64,000 bases of DNA, from positions 62,001-126,000 of the forward strand of contig JAGYJA010000007.1 in NCBI GenBank assembly GCA_018402385.1, written 5' to 3'. The DNA is from Flavobacteriaceae bacterium (GTDB taxonomy: Bacteria > Bacteroidota > Bacteroidia > Flavobacteriales > Flavobacteriaceae). The translations under genes were made by a program, and so were the position numbers. The first letter of the stretch is position 1. Each line of letters opens with the position of its first letter. Below the pieces are notes generated by a model that ran no database searches, was not told where the DNA came from, and saw only the letters and a program-made list of their open reading frames with translations. Positions 28,524 through 37,672 of the stretch are shown here, piece after piece.

Positions 28524-29422
28524 TTGGAAACCATTCTTACAATTGAAAACTTAACCAAACACTTTGGCCCCATAAAAGCAGTTCAAAATTTATCTTTTAC
28601 AATCGAAAAAGGCAATGTTTACGGCATTTTAGGCCCTAACGGAAGTGGCAAATCGACCACTTTGGGAATGGTACTCAATGTGGTTAATAAAACGGAAGGT
28701 AAATTTCACTGGTTTGATGGAAGTGATTCCACTCACAATGCACTCAAAAAAGTGGGGGCGATTATTGAACGGCCCAACTTTTATCCCTTTATGACTGCCT
28801 CACAAAACCTGGAATTGGTTTGTAAAATTAAAGAAGTTTCAAAAGCTAAAATTGATGAGAAACTGGAATTAGTGGGTTTACTGGAGCGGAAAAACAGCAA
28901 ATTCAGTACTTTTTCTCTGGGGATGAAACAACGTTTGGCAATTGCTTCGGCTTTATTGAATGACCCAGAAATATTAATCCTCGATGAACCCACAAATGGT
29001 CTTGACCCACAAGGAATTCATCAAATAAGGGAAATTATCAAAAAAATAGCAGCAGACGGCACAACAATTCTGTTGGCTTCCCACCTGCTGGATGAAGTAG
29101 AAAAAGTGTGTACCCATGTTGTTATTTTACGTCAAGGGGTCAAACTCTATTCCGGCTCTGTGGATGGTATGAATGCCAGTCACGGATTTTTACGCTTAAA
29201 AGCGAAAATCAAACCCATTTAAAATCAGCCTTGGAAAGTCACCCCGATTTTGCATCTGTAAAAGAAGAAAATGGGTTTCTAATAGCCTATTTAAAAAACC
29301 CTATGGCTCCTTCTGAACTCAATAAATACCTATTTGAAAAAGGAATTGCACTTTCTCATTTGGTGCACCGAAAAGAAAGCCTGGAGGAACAATTTTTACA
29401 ACTCACAAAATCCTTAAACTAA
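28524..29422 (+). CDS. ABC transporter ATP-binding protein, single frameshift near the C-terminus
   Basis: An ATPase of the ABC-2 export class: Walker A GPNGSGKST (~38), signature FSLGMKQRLAIASAL (~130), Walker B ILILDEPTNGLDPQG (~150), H-loop LLASHLLDEVE. The opening codon is TTG (28524). The frame stops at 29222 within ...MNASHGFLRLKAKIKPI, but the neighbouring frame from 29190 onward continues with FTLKSENQTHLKSALESHPDF...LVHRKESLEEQFLQLTKSLN to 29422, the normal accessory C-domain. One extra T in the T5 run at 29187-29191 restores a ~299-residue protein. The permease partner follows after 4 bp. Confidence 0.88.
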
Positions 29423-29426
29423 AAGT

Positions 29427-30263
29427 ATGTTACGTCTTTTATCCATAGAACTTCACAAATTGCGATATAATAAATCGGCTAAGGTGATATCCATCGTCTA
29501 TTTTGTACTCATTACTTTTATTGCTTTGATTGCTTCCATCGAATTCAATTTTGGAAATATCAACTTTAGAGTTGCAGATCAAGGCATTTTTAATTTTCCA
29601 TACATCTGGCACTTTAATACCTATATTGCTGCGATTCTAAAAATATTTTTGGCTATTGTCATTGTATCAATGATGGCAAATGAGTACAGTCATCGCACAC
29701 TCAAACAAAACCTTATTGACGGTTTGAGCAAAAAGGAATTTGTGCTATCAAAATTTATTACTGTAGTCGGTTTTGCATTGATATCAACATTATTCGTTTT
29801 TATTGTCTCTATGATTCTGGGATTGAGCTTTTCAGATTTTACAGAAATAGGAATCATTTTTAGCAATCTTGAATACTTATTAGCATACTTTATAAAACTC
29901 CTGGGTTTTTTCTCCTTTTGTTTGTTTCTAGGAATTTTGGTAAAACGTTCTGCCTTTGCCCTAGGGTTTTTGTTAATCTGGTATATTTTTGAAGGGATTA
30001 TGTATTTCGCTTTAAAATTGCTATTCTTCAGAGGCACCAATGTAGCGGAAAGGATTGATGATTTTTTCCCTCTGGAATCCATGTCCAATCTCATCGTAGA
30101 GCCCTTTTCAAGAATTGGTGCCATTAAATCTGCTGCTTCTCAGTTGGGTGAGGGTTTTACAAAAAGCTATGCCGTGCACTGGGAAACCATTTTAATAGTA
30201 ATCGCCTGGACTATTATTTTTATTTATCTGTCTTATGTGGTTGTGAAGAAAAGGGATTTGTAA
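29427..30263 (+). CDS. ABC-2 type transporter permease
   Basis: The 278-residue protein has about six hydrophobic helices (near residues 20-40, 70-90, 110-135, 150-170, 175-195, 255-272) and the NEYSHRTLKQNLIDGLSKKEFVLSK segment typical of ABC-2 permeases after the second helix. It is the membrane partner of the upstream ATPase; together they may export a lipid, peptide or drug. Substrate is unknown. Confidence 0.85.
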   Translation: MLRLLSIELHKLRYNKSAKVISIVYFVLITFIALIASIEFNFGNINFRVADQGIFNFPYIWHFNTYIAAILKIFLAIVIVSMMANEYSHRTLKQNLIDGLSKKEFVLSKFITVVGFALISTLFVFIVSMILGLSFSDFTEIGIIFSNLEYLLAYFIKLLGFFSFCLFLGILVKRSAFALGFLLIWYIFEGIMYFALKLLFFRGTNVAERIDDFFPLESMSNLIVEPFSRIGAIKSAASQLGEGFTKSYAVHWETILIVIAWTIIFIYLSYVVVKKRDL

Positions 30264-30368
30264 AAGAATGCCACTAATGCACGAATGATTCTCTTTTTAT
30301 GAATGCCCTAAAAGCTATAGGGATGGCAAAAAGAGTTTACTATCATTCTTTCTATTCATAGAGATTAA

Positions 30369-31626
30369 CTACGTTGAACCTTTGGTTTCCTGCTTTCGCA
30401 GGAATTTGCCTTGCAACATCACTTTATCAATTTGATTGCTCCCAAAGGAATAAGGCAAAAACCCATAAGATGGGATGGGTTTGGTGAAAATTAAATTAGC
30501 TACTTTCCCTTTTGCAATACTACCGTGTGTTTGAGACAACTCCATCGCCGCTGCACCATTAATTGTAGCAGCATTGATGGCTTCTTCAGGAGTCATTTTC
30601 ATTTTGATACATGCGGTTGCCACCACAAAATTCATATTCCCGCTGGGAGTAGAACCCGGATTGTAATCTGTTGCCAATGCTAACGGAAGTTGTGCATTTA
30701 TTAATTCACGTGCCGGTGTGTATGGGATACTTAAAAAATAAGAACACGAAGGCAAAGCCACAGGTATTGTTGCTCCTTTTTTGAGGATTTCAATATCTTC
30801 GGGCAAGAGGACTTCAAGATGGTCCACACTCAAAGCGCCATTTTCAATCAGCTGCTCTAATACCGCCTATAGCCGTAAATTGGTTGACGTGAATTTTTGA
30901 TTTAAGACCATAATCTTTCCCTGCCTGCATAATTTTGATAGTTTCAGCAACAGAAAAATAACCTGTTTCACAAAAAACATCAATGTAGTCCGCTAACTTT
31001 TCTTCAGCGATTTGAGGTAGCATTTCTTCGATAAGCAAATCGATGTATTTGCTTCTTTTTTTTACAAAATTTAATGGAATGGCGTGAGCTCCCAGAAAGG
31101 TAGCTTTTATCGCCACGGGATAGTTTTCTTTTAAGCGTTTAATGACACGCAACATTTTCAACTCAGCTTCGGTAGTGAGTCCATAACCACTTTTAATTTC
31201 AATGGCTCCGGTTCCCAATTGCATCACCTCTTCCAATCGCCTGGCACTTTGGTGATATAAATCATCTTCCGTTGTTTCCTGCAGTTTTTTTGCAGAATTC
31301 AAAATACCACCACCTCTATTTGCAATTTCCTCATAACTCAACCCATTGATTCTGTCAACAAATTCCTGTTCGCGGTTTCCTGCATAAACAATATGTGTAT
31401 GGGAGTCACACCAGGCTGGTAAAACACTTGCTCCAGGTACATCTGTAATTTGATTGTAATCATTTGAAGGTACATCATCCATCGTCCCAAAATCTGCAAT
31501 CAAACCATCATCAATGACTAAAAAAGCATTTTTAATTGTGGGAAGCTCTTTCATCTCATCACCAATCAAAATGGGTTTTGAAGTGATGCCAATCAATTCT
31601 TTGATATTTGTAATTAGATGTGTCAT
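30369..31626 (-). CDS. hutI: Imidazolonepropionase, split by a single frameshift
   Basis: The N-terminal part (start ATG 31626, MTHLITNIKELIG; an upstream ATG at 31692 is less likely) carries the metal-binding CDSHTHIVYAGNR, the substrate loop INGLSYEEIANRGGGIL, GAIEIKSGYGLTTEAELK and HVNQFTAIGGIRAA, then hits TGA at 30846-30844. The neighbouring frame continues IENGALSVDHLEVL...PVALPSCSYFL...LALATDYNPGSTPSGNM to 30369. Removing one base near 30847-30852 gives an intact amidohydrolase of about 418 residues, the usual length. It hydrolyses imidazolone propionate to formiminoglutamate in histidine degradation; hutG lies 5 kb away. Confidence 0.9.
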
Positions 31627-31801
31627 AGTATAAACAATAGTTGATAGTACAAAGTTAGAAATATGGACTAAAGTAACAAGTTTTGAATTCATTCTTTAAA
31701 CTTTGGTAATTTCAGTTGGTCAAAATCAAAGATTATATTTTTGTTAACCCCCACAAAAAAGGACGAGTTTTCTTAACTTGCTGCTCTAAAAATAACTGGC
31801 A

Positions 31802-32956
31802 ATGAACAACAATTCCAAACCCGGCATCAACACGATTTGCACTCATACTGGCGAACTGAAGGACACACAATTCAAAGGAGCTGTATCACCTCTTTATATG
31901 TCAACTTCTTATGCATTTACTGATGTAGATGAGAAACGGTACCCACGTTATTTTAACACCCCAAACCAGCAAGCTTTAGCCATAAAAATTGCAGCCTTGG
32001 AAAACACCGATGCCGCACTTATTTTTGGAAGTGGAATGGCAGCTGTCAGCACTTCTCTCCTCGCCTTTTTAAAGCAAGGAGACCACGTCTTACTTCAGAA
32101 AACTCTCTATGGAGGCACCTTCAATCTGGTGACTGAAGAGTTTGATAAATTCGGAATTCAATATTCATTTACAGACAATTTATCTGAAAAAGCTTTCGCC
32201 GAAAAAGTACAATCAAATACCAAAGTCATTTATATAGAAACCCCATCAAACCCTTTAATGACCATTACTGATATTGAAATGGTAGCCCAGCTGGCTAAAA
32301 AGCACGGGATTGTCACTATGATTGATAATACCTTTGCCTCGCCTGTCAATCAAAACCCAATCGACTTTGGAATTGATATTGTGATCCACAGTGCCACCAA
32401 ATATATGGGAGGACACAGCGACATCCTTGCCGGTGCAGTTGCAGCTTCACAGGAACACATAGATCGCATTTTTCACATGGGTAAAAACCTTGGGGGCAAC
32501 TTGAGCGATTATACCGTTTGGCTTTTGGAACGCAGTATAAAGACAATGGGAATTCGCGTGAAAGCCCAAAACAGAAATGCCAAACGTTTGGCAAAATTTC
32601 TAAACAATCATCAATCCATTGCAAAAGTCTATTACCCGGGATTAAAATCACATCCCGATTATGAAATTGCAAAAAAGCAAATGAAGGGTTATGGCGGGAT
32701 GCTTTCCTTTGAGCTTATTGAATCCATAAATGCAAGAGAATTTATAAAGAAACTCCAACTCATCAAATCCTCAATGAGTCTTGCCGGGGTTGAATCAACT
32801 ATACTTTTGCCGAGTGAGACTTCACACGCTTTGCTAAGTTTAGAAGAGCGAAAAGCGCAAGGGATTTCAGAAAACTTATTGCGTTTTTCAGTTGGAATTG
32901 AGGAGAAAAAAGATTTAATTGCAGATATAGAACAGGCTTTGGAGGCTTGTAAGTAA
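31802..32956 (+). CDS. Cys/Met metabolism PLP-dependent enzyme (methionine gamma-lyase-like)
   Basis: A 384-residue fold-type I enzyme: TICTHTGELKDTQFKGAVSPLYMSTSY, RYFNTPNQQALAIKIAALE, FGSGMAAVS, YIETPSNPLMTITD, and the PLP lysine in HSATKYMGGHSD (Lys200), then SLAGVESTILLPSETSH. Members perform gamma-elimination or gamma-replacement on cystathionine, homoserine esters or methionine; sequence does not settle which. A hairpin (32978-32997) separates it from bshB1, so the two may be cotranscribed. Confidence 0.85.
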   Translation: MNNNSKPGINTICTHTGELKDTQFKGAVSPLYMSTSYAFTDVDEKRYPRYFNTPNQQALAIKIAALENTDAALIFGSGMAAVSTSLLAFLKQGDHVLLQKTLYGGTFNLVTEEFDKFGIQYSFTDNLSEKAFAEKVQSNTKVIYIETPSNPLMTITDIEMVAQLAKKHGIVTMIDNTFASPVNQNPIDFGIDIVIHSATKYMGGHSDILAGAVAASQEHIDRIFHMGKNLGGNLSDYTVWLLERSIKTMGIRVKAQNRNAKRLAKFLNNHQSIAKVYYPGLKSHPDYEIAKKQMKGYGGMLSFELIESINAREFIKKLQLIKSSMSLAGVESTILLPSETSHALLSLEERKAQGISENLLRFSVGIEEKKDLIADIEQALEACK

Positions 32957-32977
32957 TAAGAAATTTTAATTAACGGG

Positions 32978-32997
32978 ATACCCGCCTTCGCGGGTAT
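32978..32997. repeat. Interspersed hairpin ATACCCGC-CTTC-GCGGGTAT
   Basis: An 8-bp perfect stem with a 4-base loop directly upstream of bshB1. A 19/20-identical copy occurs at 53505-53524 after htpG. Without a T run here, it is a dispersed repeat rather than a strong terminator. Confidence 0.6.
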
Positions 32998-33004
32998 TAG
33001 AAAT

Positions 33005-33721
33005 ATGAAATTAGATATACTAGCCATAGGAGCACATCCTGACGATGTGGAATTAGGATGTGGAGCAACACTTGCCAAAGAAATCGCCGACGGAAAAAAA
33101 GTGGGTATTTTAGATTTGACCCGAGGTGAGTTGGGAACCAGAGGCACTGCTGAAATTAGAGATACTGAAGCTGCAAAGGCTGCAGAAATACTGGGAGTTT
33201 CCTTTAGAAAAAACCTCGAATTTGCTGATGGCTTTTTTGTGAATAATACTGCCTCCCAGCTTGAAGTCATTAAAATACTGAGAAAATTCAGACCAGAAAT
33301 TGTGTTTTGCAATGCAACAGATGACAGGCATATTGACCATCCTAAAGGAAGCCAGCTCGTTAGTGATGCTTGTTTTTTAAGTGGTTTGAGAAAGATTGAA
33401 ACCATTTTTGAAGGAAATAAACAAAAAGCATGGCGACCCATAGCTGTATATCACTATATCCAGTGGAAAAACACAACACCCCATTTTGTTGTGGATGTTA
33501 CCGGTTTTATGGAAAAGAAAATGGAAGCAGTCATGGCTTATGAAAGCCAGTTTTTTGATCCAAAAACAAATGAACCTGAAACTCCCATTAGCAGTTCCAA
33601 CTTTAAGGACAGCATCACATACAGAGCGAGAGATTTAGGACGATTAGCAGGTGTGGAATTTGCCGAAGGTTTTACAGTAGAACGCACAATAACAGTCAAT
33701 TCTATTTTTGATATAAAATAA
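33005..33721 (+). CDS. bshB1: Bacillithiol biosynthesis deacetylase BshB1
   Basis: The 238-residue LmbE-like zinc deacetylase has GAHPDDVELGCGATLAKE (His11, Asp13, Asp14 zinc-site motif), LTRGELGTRGTAEIRDTEA and NATDDRHIDHPKGSQLV. It removes acetate from GlcNAc-malate in bacillithiol synthesis; bacillithiol is the main low-molecular-weight thiol in many Bacteroidetes. The other bsh genes are not in this window. Confidence 0.92.
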   Translation: MKLDILAIGAHPDDVELGCGATLAKEIADGKKVGILDLTRGELGTRGTAEIRDTEAAKAAEILGVSFRKNLEFADGFFVNNTASQLEVIKILRKFRPEIVFCNATDDRHIDHPKGSQLVSDACFLSGLRKIETIFEGNKQKAWRPIAVYHYIQWKNTTPHFVVDVTGFMEKKMEAVMAYESQFFDPKTNEPETPISSSNFKDSITYRARDLGRLAGVEFAEGFTVERTITVNSIFDIK

Positions 33722-33820
33722 ACATGAATTTGTTTTGAAAATGACCGCAAATTAAATTAAATTTGCGTCCGCTTTTGAAAACTCTTCATTTTTTGAAAAC
33801 TCTTCATTAGCTTTTAAAAT

Positions 33821-33895
33821 GGTGGTTGTAGCTCAGTTGGTTAGAGCGCTAGATTGTGGTTCTAGAGGTCGCCGGTTCGAGACCGGTCTTCCACC
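33821..33895 (+). tRNA. tRNA-His (anticodon GTG)
   Basis: The cloverleaf is clear: D-arm GCTC/GAGC, anticodon stem CTAGA/TCTAG with loop TTGTGGT (anticodon GTG), T-arm GCCGG/CCGGT with loop TTCGAGA. The extra 5' G at 33821 (G-1) facing C73 is the tRNA-His identity element. The acceptor stem GTGGTTG/CTTCCAC contains two adjacent U-U mismatches (positions 5-68 and 6-67), which is unusual. A complete 3' CCA is not encoded. Confidence 0.93.
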
Positions 33896-33904
33896 CAAAA
33901 CCAG

Positions 33905-33932
33905 AGCCTCTGTATTTGCAGAGGCTTTTTTT
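33905..33932 (+). terminator. Terminator after tRNA-His
   Basis: AGCCTCTG and CAGAGGCT form an 8-bp stem with a 6-base loop, followed by a run of T, 9 bp after the tRNA end. Confidence 0.85.
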
Positions 33933-33999
33933 GTGGCTAAAAATTTTAAAAATGAATGAGGTCGAGAAGTTTATCCCGATGAGTAAAGCGATATCGGGA

Positions 34000-34053
34000 A
34001 GACCGGTCTTCCACCCAGAATATAAGTCTCTGTGAAAGCAGGGACTTTTTTTG
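34000..34053 (+). repeat. Duplicated 3' end of tRNA-His with its own terminator-like hairpin
   Basis: AGACCGGTCTTCCACCCA at 34000-34017 repeats exactly the last 16 bases of tRNA-His plus two downstream bases (33880-33897), 120 bp further on. It is followed, like the first copy, by a hairpin and T run (AGTCTCTG/CAGGGACT then T7 to about 34053). The spacer shows no tRNA body. It is a remnant of a tandem tRNA copy or an attachment-site duplication. Positions 33722-34109 otherwise contain no gene. Confidence 0.75.
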
Positions 34054-34109
34054 TTAGTACATTTTACAAATAACATTTTGTATATTTAGACTGCCGAAAA
34101 ACCAACCTG

Positions 34110-36516
34110 ATGAAATTTGTATTCAAGTTAATTTTTCTTTTTATTTTTTTTGGATCCAGTGCCCAAGAGATTGAACTTTACCAACAATTCAATGGTAGGT
34201 ATGATTATCTCGCAATTGGAAATACGATGAACACAGCTGAGAATGGTTCCGGAGCTCCATGTGAAATCTTAACCAGTTCTTCTGCAAATCTTGAACTCCA
34301 AGCAAATCAAAGCGCAATTGCAGCTTATCTATATTGGGCTGGTTCCGGGGAAGGAGACTTTGAGGTCTCACTCAATGGAACCCCCATTGCTGCTGATCGA
34401 ACTTTTGCAGATCAAATAGATGAAGAAAGAGTTTTTTTTGCTGCTTTCACTGATATTACAGACCTTGTTCAAACAATTGGAAATGCAAACTACACCCTTT
34501 CTGATCTTGATTTGACAGATGTTATTGGTCCTTATTGTCCTACAGGAACCAATTTTGCAGGTTGGTCTATTGTTGTTATTTATGAAGACCCCGGATTACC
34601 TCTTAATCAACTTAATATATATGACGGTCTTGAAAGTGTATCAACATTTAATAATGAGCTTAGCTTCCAACTGGACAACCTCAATGTAATCGACAATCAG
34701 GGAGCAAAAATAGGGTTTCTTGCCTGGGAAGGAGATGCATCAATTTCCGTGAATGAAACTTTACAGGTAAACGGAAATATCATAAGTAACCCGCCTCTCA
34801 ATCCCTCAAACAACGCCTTTAACAGCACCAATAGCTTTACAAACAGTGATGAATTATGGAATATGGATATTGATTTTTATACTATTCAGAACAACATTCA
34901 AATTGGGGACACTCAAGCAACAATTTCGCTTACCTCGGGCCAGGATTTTGTAATGATTAACAACATCGTCACTGTATTAAACAGCCAATTACCTGATGCT
35001 ACCATCGAGATAGACAATGTAATTGCAGGTGATGAATGTGACAACCGTGAGGTATTTTTGGAATTTACAGTCTCTAACATCAATAGCACAGATATACTAC
35101 CCGCAAATACCCCAATTGCTTTTTATGCCAATTCCACTTTGGTTGGAAATGCAGCTACTCTTATCGAAATTCCCATCGACGGCTCAGAATCACAAGAAAT
35201 TACTATAACCATTCCACAAGCAATACCAGAAGAATTTACTTTAACAATTGTTGTAGATGACCTCGGAAATGGAAATGGAGTTGTTACTGAAATCGATGAA
35301 ACAAATAATGAAGACAGTACAGAAATCACCTTGCTTGTATCTCCGGAAATATCAGGACTCATTGATTTGGAACAAGTGTGATGCTGTGGGCATTGAAACA
35401 TTTGATTTAACTCAGTCCACTCAACAAATTGACCCTTCAAACAACCTTAGCTTTCATCTCAATGAAGTTGATGCTGAAAACAACCAAAACCCCATTGAAA
35501 ACCCTGAAAATTATATCAATATTCAAAACCCTCAAACCATTTTCATAAGGGTTGCAAATGAATCTTGCTTTTTGATTGATAGTTTTGAAATCGAAGTCAT
35601 TACCTGCCCTCTCCCCGATGCTACAATCGCTTTGATTGACGATTTGAATGCATGTCGCCAGCGTGATTTAGAAGTTGTATATCAAGTTGCAAACACTTTA
35701 GGCACAGCACCACTGCCGGCTCAAACACCCATAGCCTTTTACATCAATGAAGAACTTTATACCACAGATTTCACACCCATTCAAATACCCATTGGTGGTC
35801 AAATACAAATGACAACTTCGATGCAACTTTCAGACAATACACCTGATGTGTTTGAACTTAAATTAAGTATTGATGACCTTGGTGATGGCACCGGTATTGT
35901 TGAAGAACTGGATGAGACAAACAACTTGTATCTCACCACAGTAAATTTTGAAAGTATTCCTGAATTACCTCCTTTACAAGATATGGAATTGTGTAATGAA
36001 GGGTTTGGATTTGCTGTTTTTGATTTAACGTTACAAATTGAGCTCATTAACCCTCAATCAAGTGCAGAAGTAACATTTTATACTTCATTTGAAGACGCTC
36101 TCGAAAAAAACAATCAAATTTTCTTACCGGAAGCTTACCAAAGTATCGCTAACCCCCAATCCATTTATGTGCGATTAGATAATGAAATTTGTTTCACAAT
36201 TTCTTCCTTTAAAGTTTTAACTGAGAACTGTCCACCTTTCATTCCGGAAGGTTTCTCTCCAAATAACGATGGCATCAATGATTATTTTGAAATATCAGGA
36301 TTACTCAATATTTTCACAGATCATGAACTCCTCATTTATTCAAGAAAAGGAAATCTGATTTTTAGAGGAAATAACGACATTGGATTTTGGGATGGAACTG
36401 CCAATGAAGGTTTACTCTATGATGGTCCTGTTCCATCCGGACTCTATTATTACGTTTTAAACCTCAATCATCCTGATTTTAAACCCTTTATTGGTTGGGT
36501 TTATTTAAATAAATAA
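34110..36516 (+). CDS. Secreted T9SS adhesin-like protein with gliding-motility-associated C-terminal domain, single frameshift
   Basis: After a signal peptide (residues 1-18, GSSAQ) come a large N-terminal beta region, then CARDB-like repeats; the pair DDLGNGNGVVTEIDETNN and DDLGDGTGIVEELDETNN marks two. The C-terminus FIPEGFSPNNDGINDYFEISGL is the gliding-motility/T9SS type B sorting domain. The first frame stops at TGA 35379-35381; the neighbouring frame continues CDAVGIETFDLTQ, and the internal repeat partner (LPPLQDMELCNEGFGFAVFDLT) shows the joint should be LEQ-CDAVG. Dropping G35376 restores about 801 residues. Surface adhesion or matrix role is likely; exact ligand unknown. Confidence 0.85.
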
Positions 36517-36606
36517 AATAAGCATTGGTCATTTATATTCCCAAATTTAATGCCTAAATTCAAGATTTTAAAAGCCAAAACAAATTAAAAAAGTACTCCC
36601 TTGACA

Positions 36607-37614
36607 ATGAAAAATTTAATTATTTACAGTAATAAATCACTTGAAAAATATATCAATAAAAGAGAACTAGAAGTAAAATTTGGTGAGTCAGTACTTACTA
36701 TTAATGAACTTGACGAATTAAAAACCACCCCGGCAAAATATGTATTACTTGGTATTCCTGAAGATATTGGAGTTTTAGCAAATTCAGGAATTGCCGGCAC
36801 TAGAAATGCCTGGATTGCTTGCCTCAAAGGTCTTTTAAATATGCAGGCAAATGACTTCACCACCCCCGAAAATTTAGTCATTCTTGGTGAAATTGATTGT
36901 GCAACTCAATTAAAAGCTTCAGAAACTCTTGACAAAGAAGATGCTCATTATTTTGAAGAACTGGGGACAATTATCAAACAAATCGATACAAAAGTAGCAA
37001 CAGTTGTTGAACACATTGTCAAAGCCGGAAAAGTACCCATCATTATTGGTGGTGGCCATAATAACAGTTATGGTAACATCAAAGGCACTTCATTTGCCCT
37101 GAAAAAACCCATAAGTGTCATTAATTTTGATGCTCATGCCGATTTTAGGCCACTAGAACACAGGCACAGTGGCAATGGCTTTTCTTATGCTTATGAAGAA
37201 GGTTTTCTCAACCATTATTTCGTTTTTGGACTTCAAAAAAATTACAATTCACAAGCTGTTTTTGATGTGCTTCATAAAAACAAAGAAACCATCTCTTACA
37301 ATTTGTTTGAACATATTGCAACACACCGCACAAAAGCTTTTGGGCAAGCAATGAAAGAGGCAGAATCCTTTACGCTGGCAGGTGAAAAATTTGGCCTTGA
37401 AATGGATTTTGACAGTATTCAGGATATTCCCAGCAGCGCCAAAACGCCCAGCGGATTTTCAGTAAATGAAGCGAGACGTTTTATCAGTTATTTTGCGAAA
37501 AACGACAATGTTGCCTATCTACATCTTTGTGAAGCAGCTCCAAAGGCCGGTACAGATGAAGAAAAACAGGTGGGTAAACTACTTGCTTACCTTGTTGTTG
37601 ATTTTATAAGTTAG
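36607..37614 (+). CDS. hutG: Formimidoylglutamase-like arginase family protein
   Basis: I use the ATG at 36607 rather than the TTG six bases upstream. The ~335-residue protein has the ureohydrolase manganese motifs GGGHNNSYG, NFDAHADFRPLEHRHSG and EMDFDSIQDIP. This combination fits formimidoylglutamase (HutG), which splits N-formimino-glutamate to glutamate and formamide. hutI nearby makes the preceding step more complete; hutH and hutU are not in the window. Another arginase-family activity cannot be excluded. Confidence 0.82.
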   Translation: MKNLIIYSNKSLEKYINKRELEVKFGESVLTINELDELKTTPAKYVLLGIPEDIGVLANSGIAGTRNAWIACLKGLLNMQANDFTTPENLVILGEIDCATQLKASETLDKEDAHYFEELGTIIKQIDTKVATVVEHIVKAGKVPIIIGGGHNNSYGNIKGTSFALKKPISVINFDAHADFRPLEHRHSGNGFSYAYEEGFLNHYFVFGLQKNYNSQAVFDVLHKNKETISYNLFEHIATHRTKAFGQAMKEAESFTLAGEKFGLEMDFDSIQDIPSSAKTPSGFSVNEARRFISYFAKNDNVAYLHLCEAAPKAGTDEEKQVGKLLAYLVVDFIS

Positions 37615-37672
37615 TTAACACTCTCTTTTTCTAACTTGTTGTAATTTAACGTTTCAAACTATAAAAATCACT

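Noticed and set aside
32689-33441. A 250-residue open frame antisense to bshB1 and the Cys/Met enzyme
   Set aside because: It lies fully opposite two well supported genes, its product is serine/phenylalanine-rich without family motifs, and it has no promoter.
34000-34017. A second tRNA-His gene
   Set aside because: Only the last 16 bases of the tRNA are present; no D-arm, anticodon arm or acceptor 5' strand upstream.
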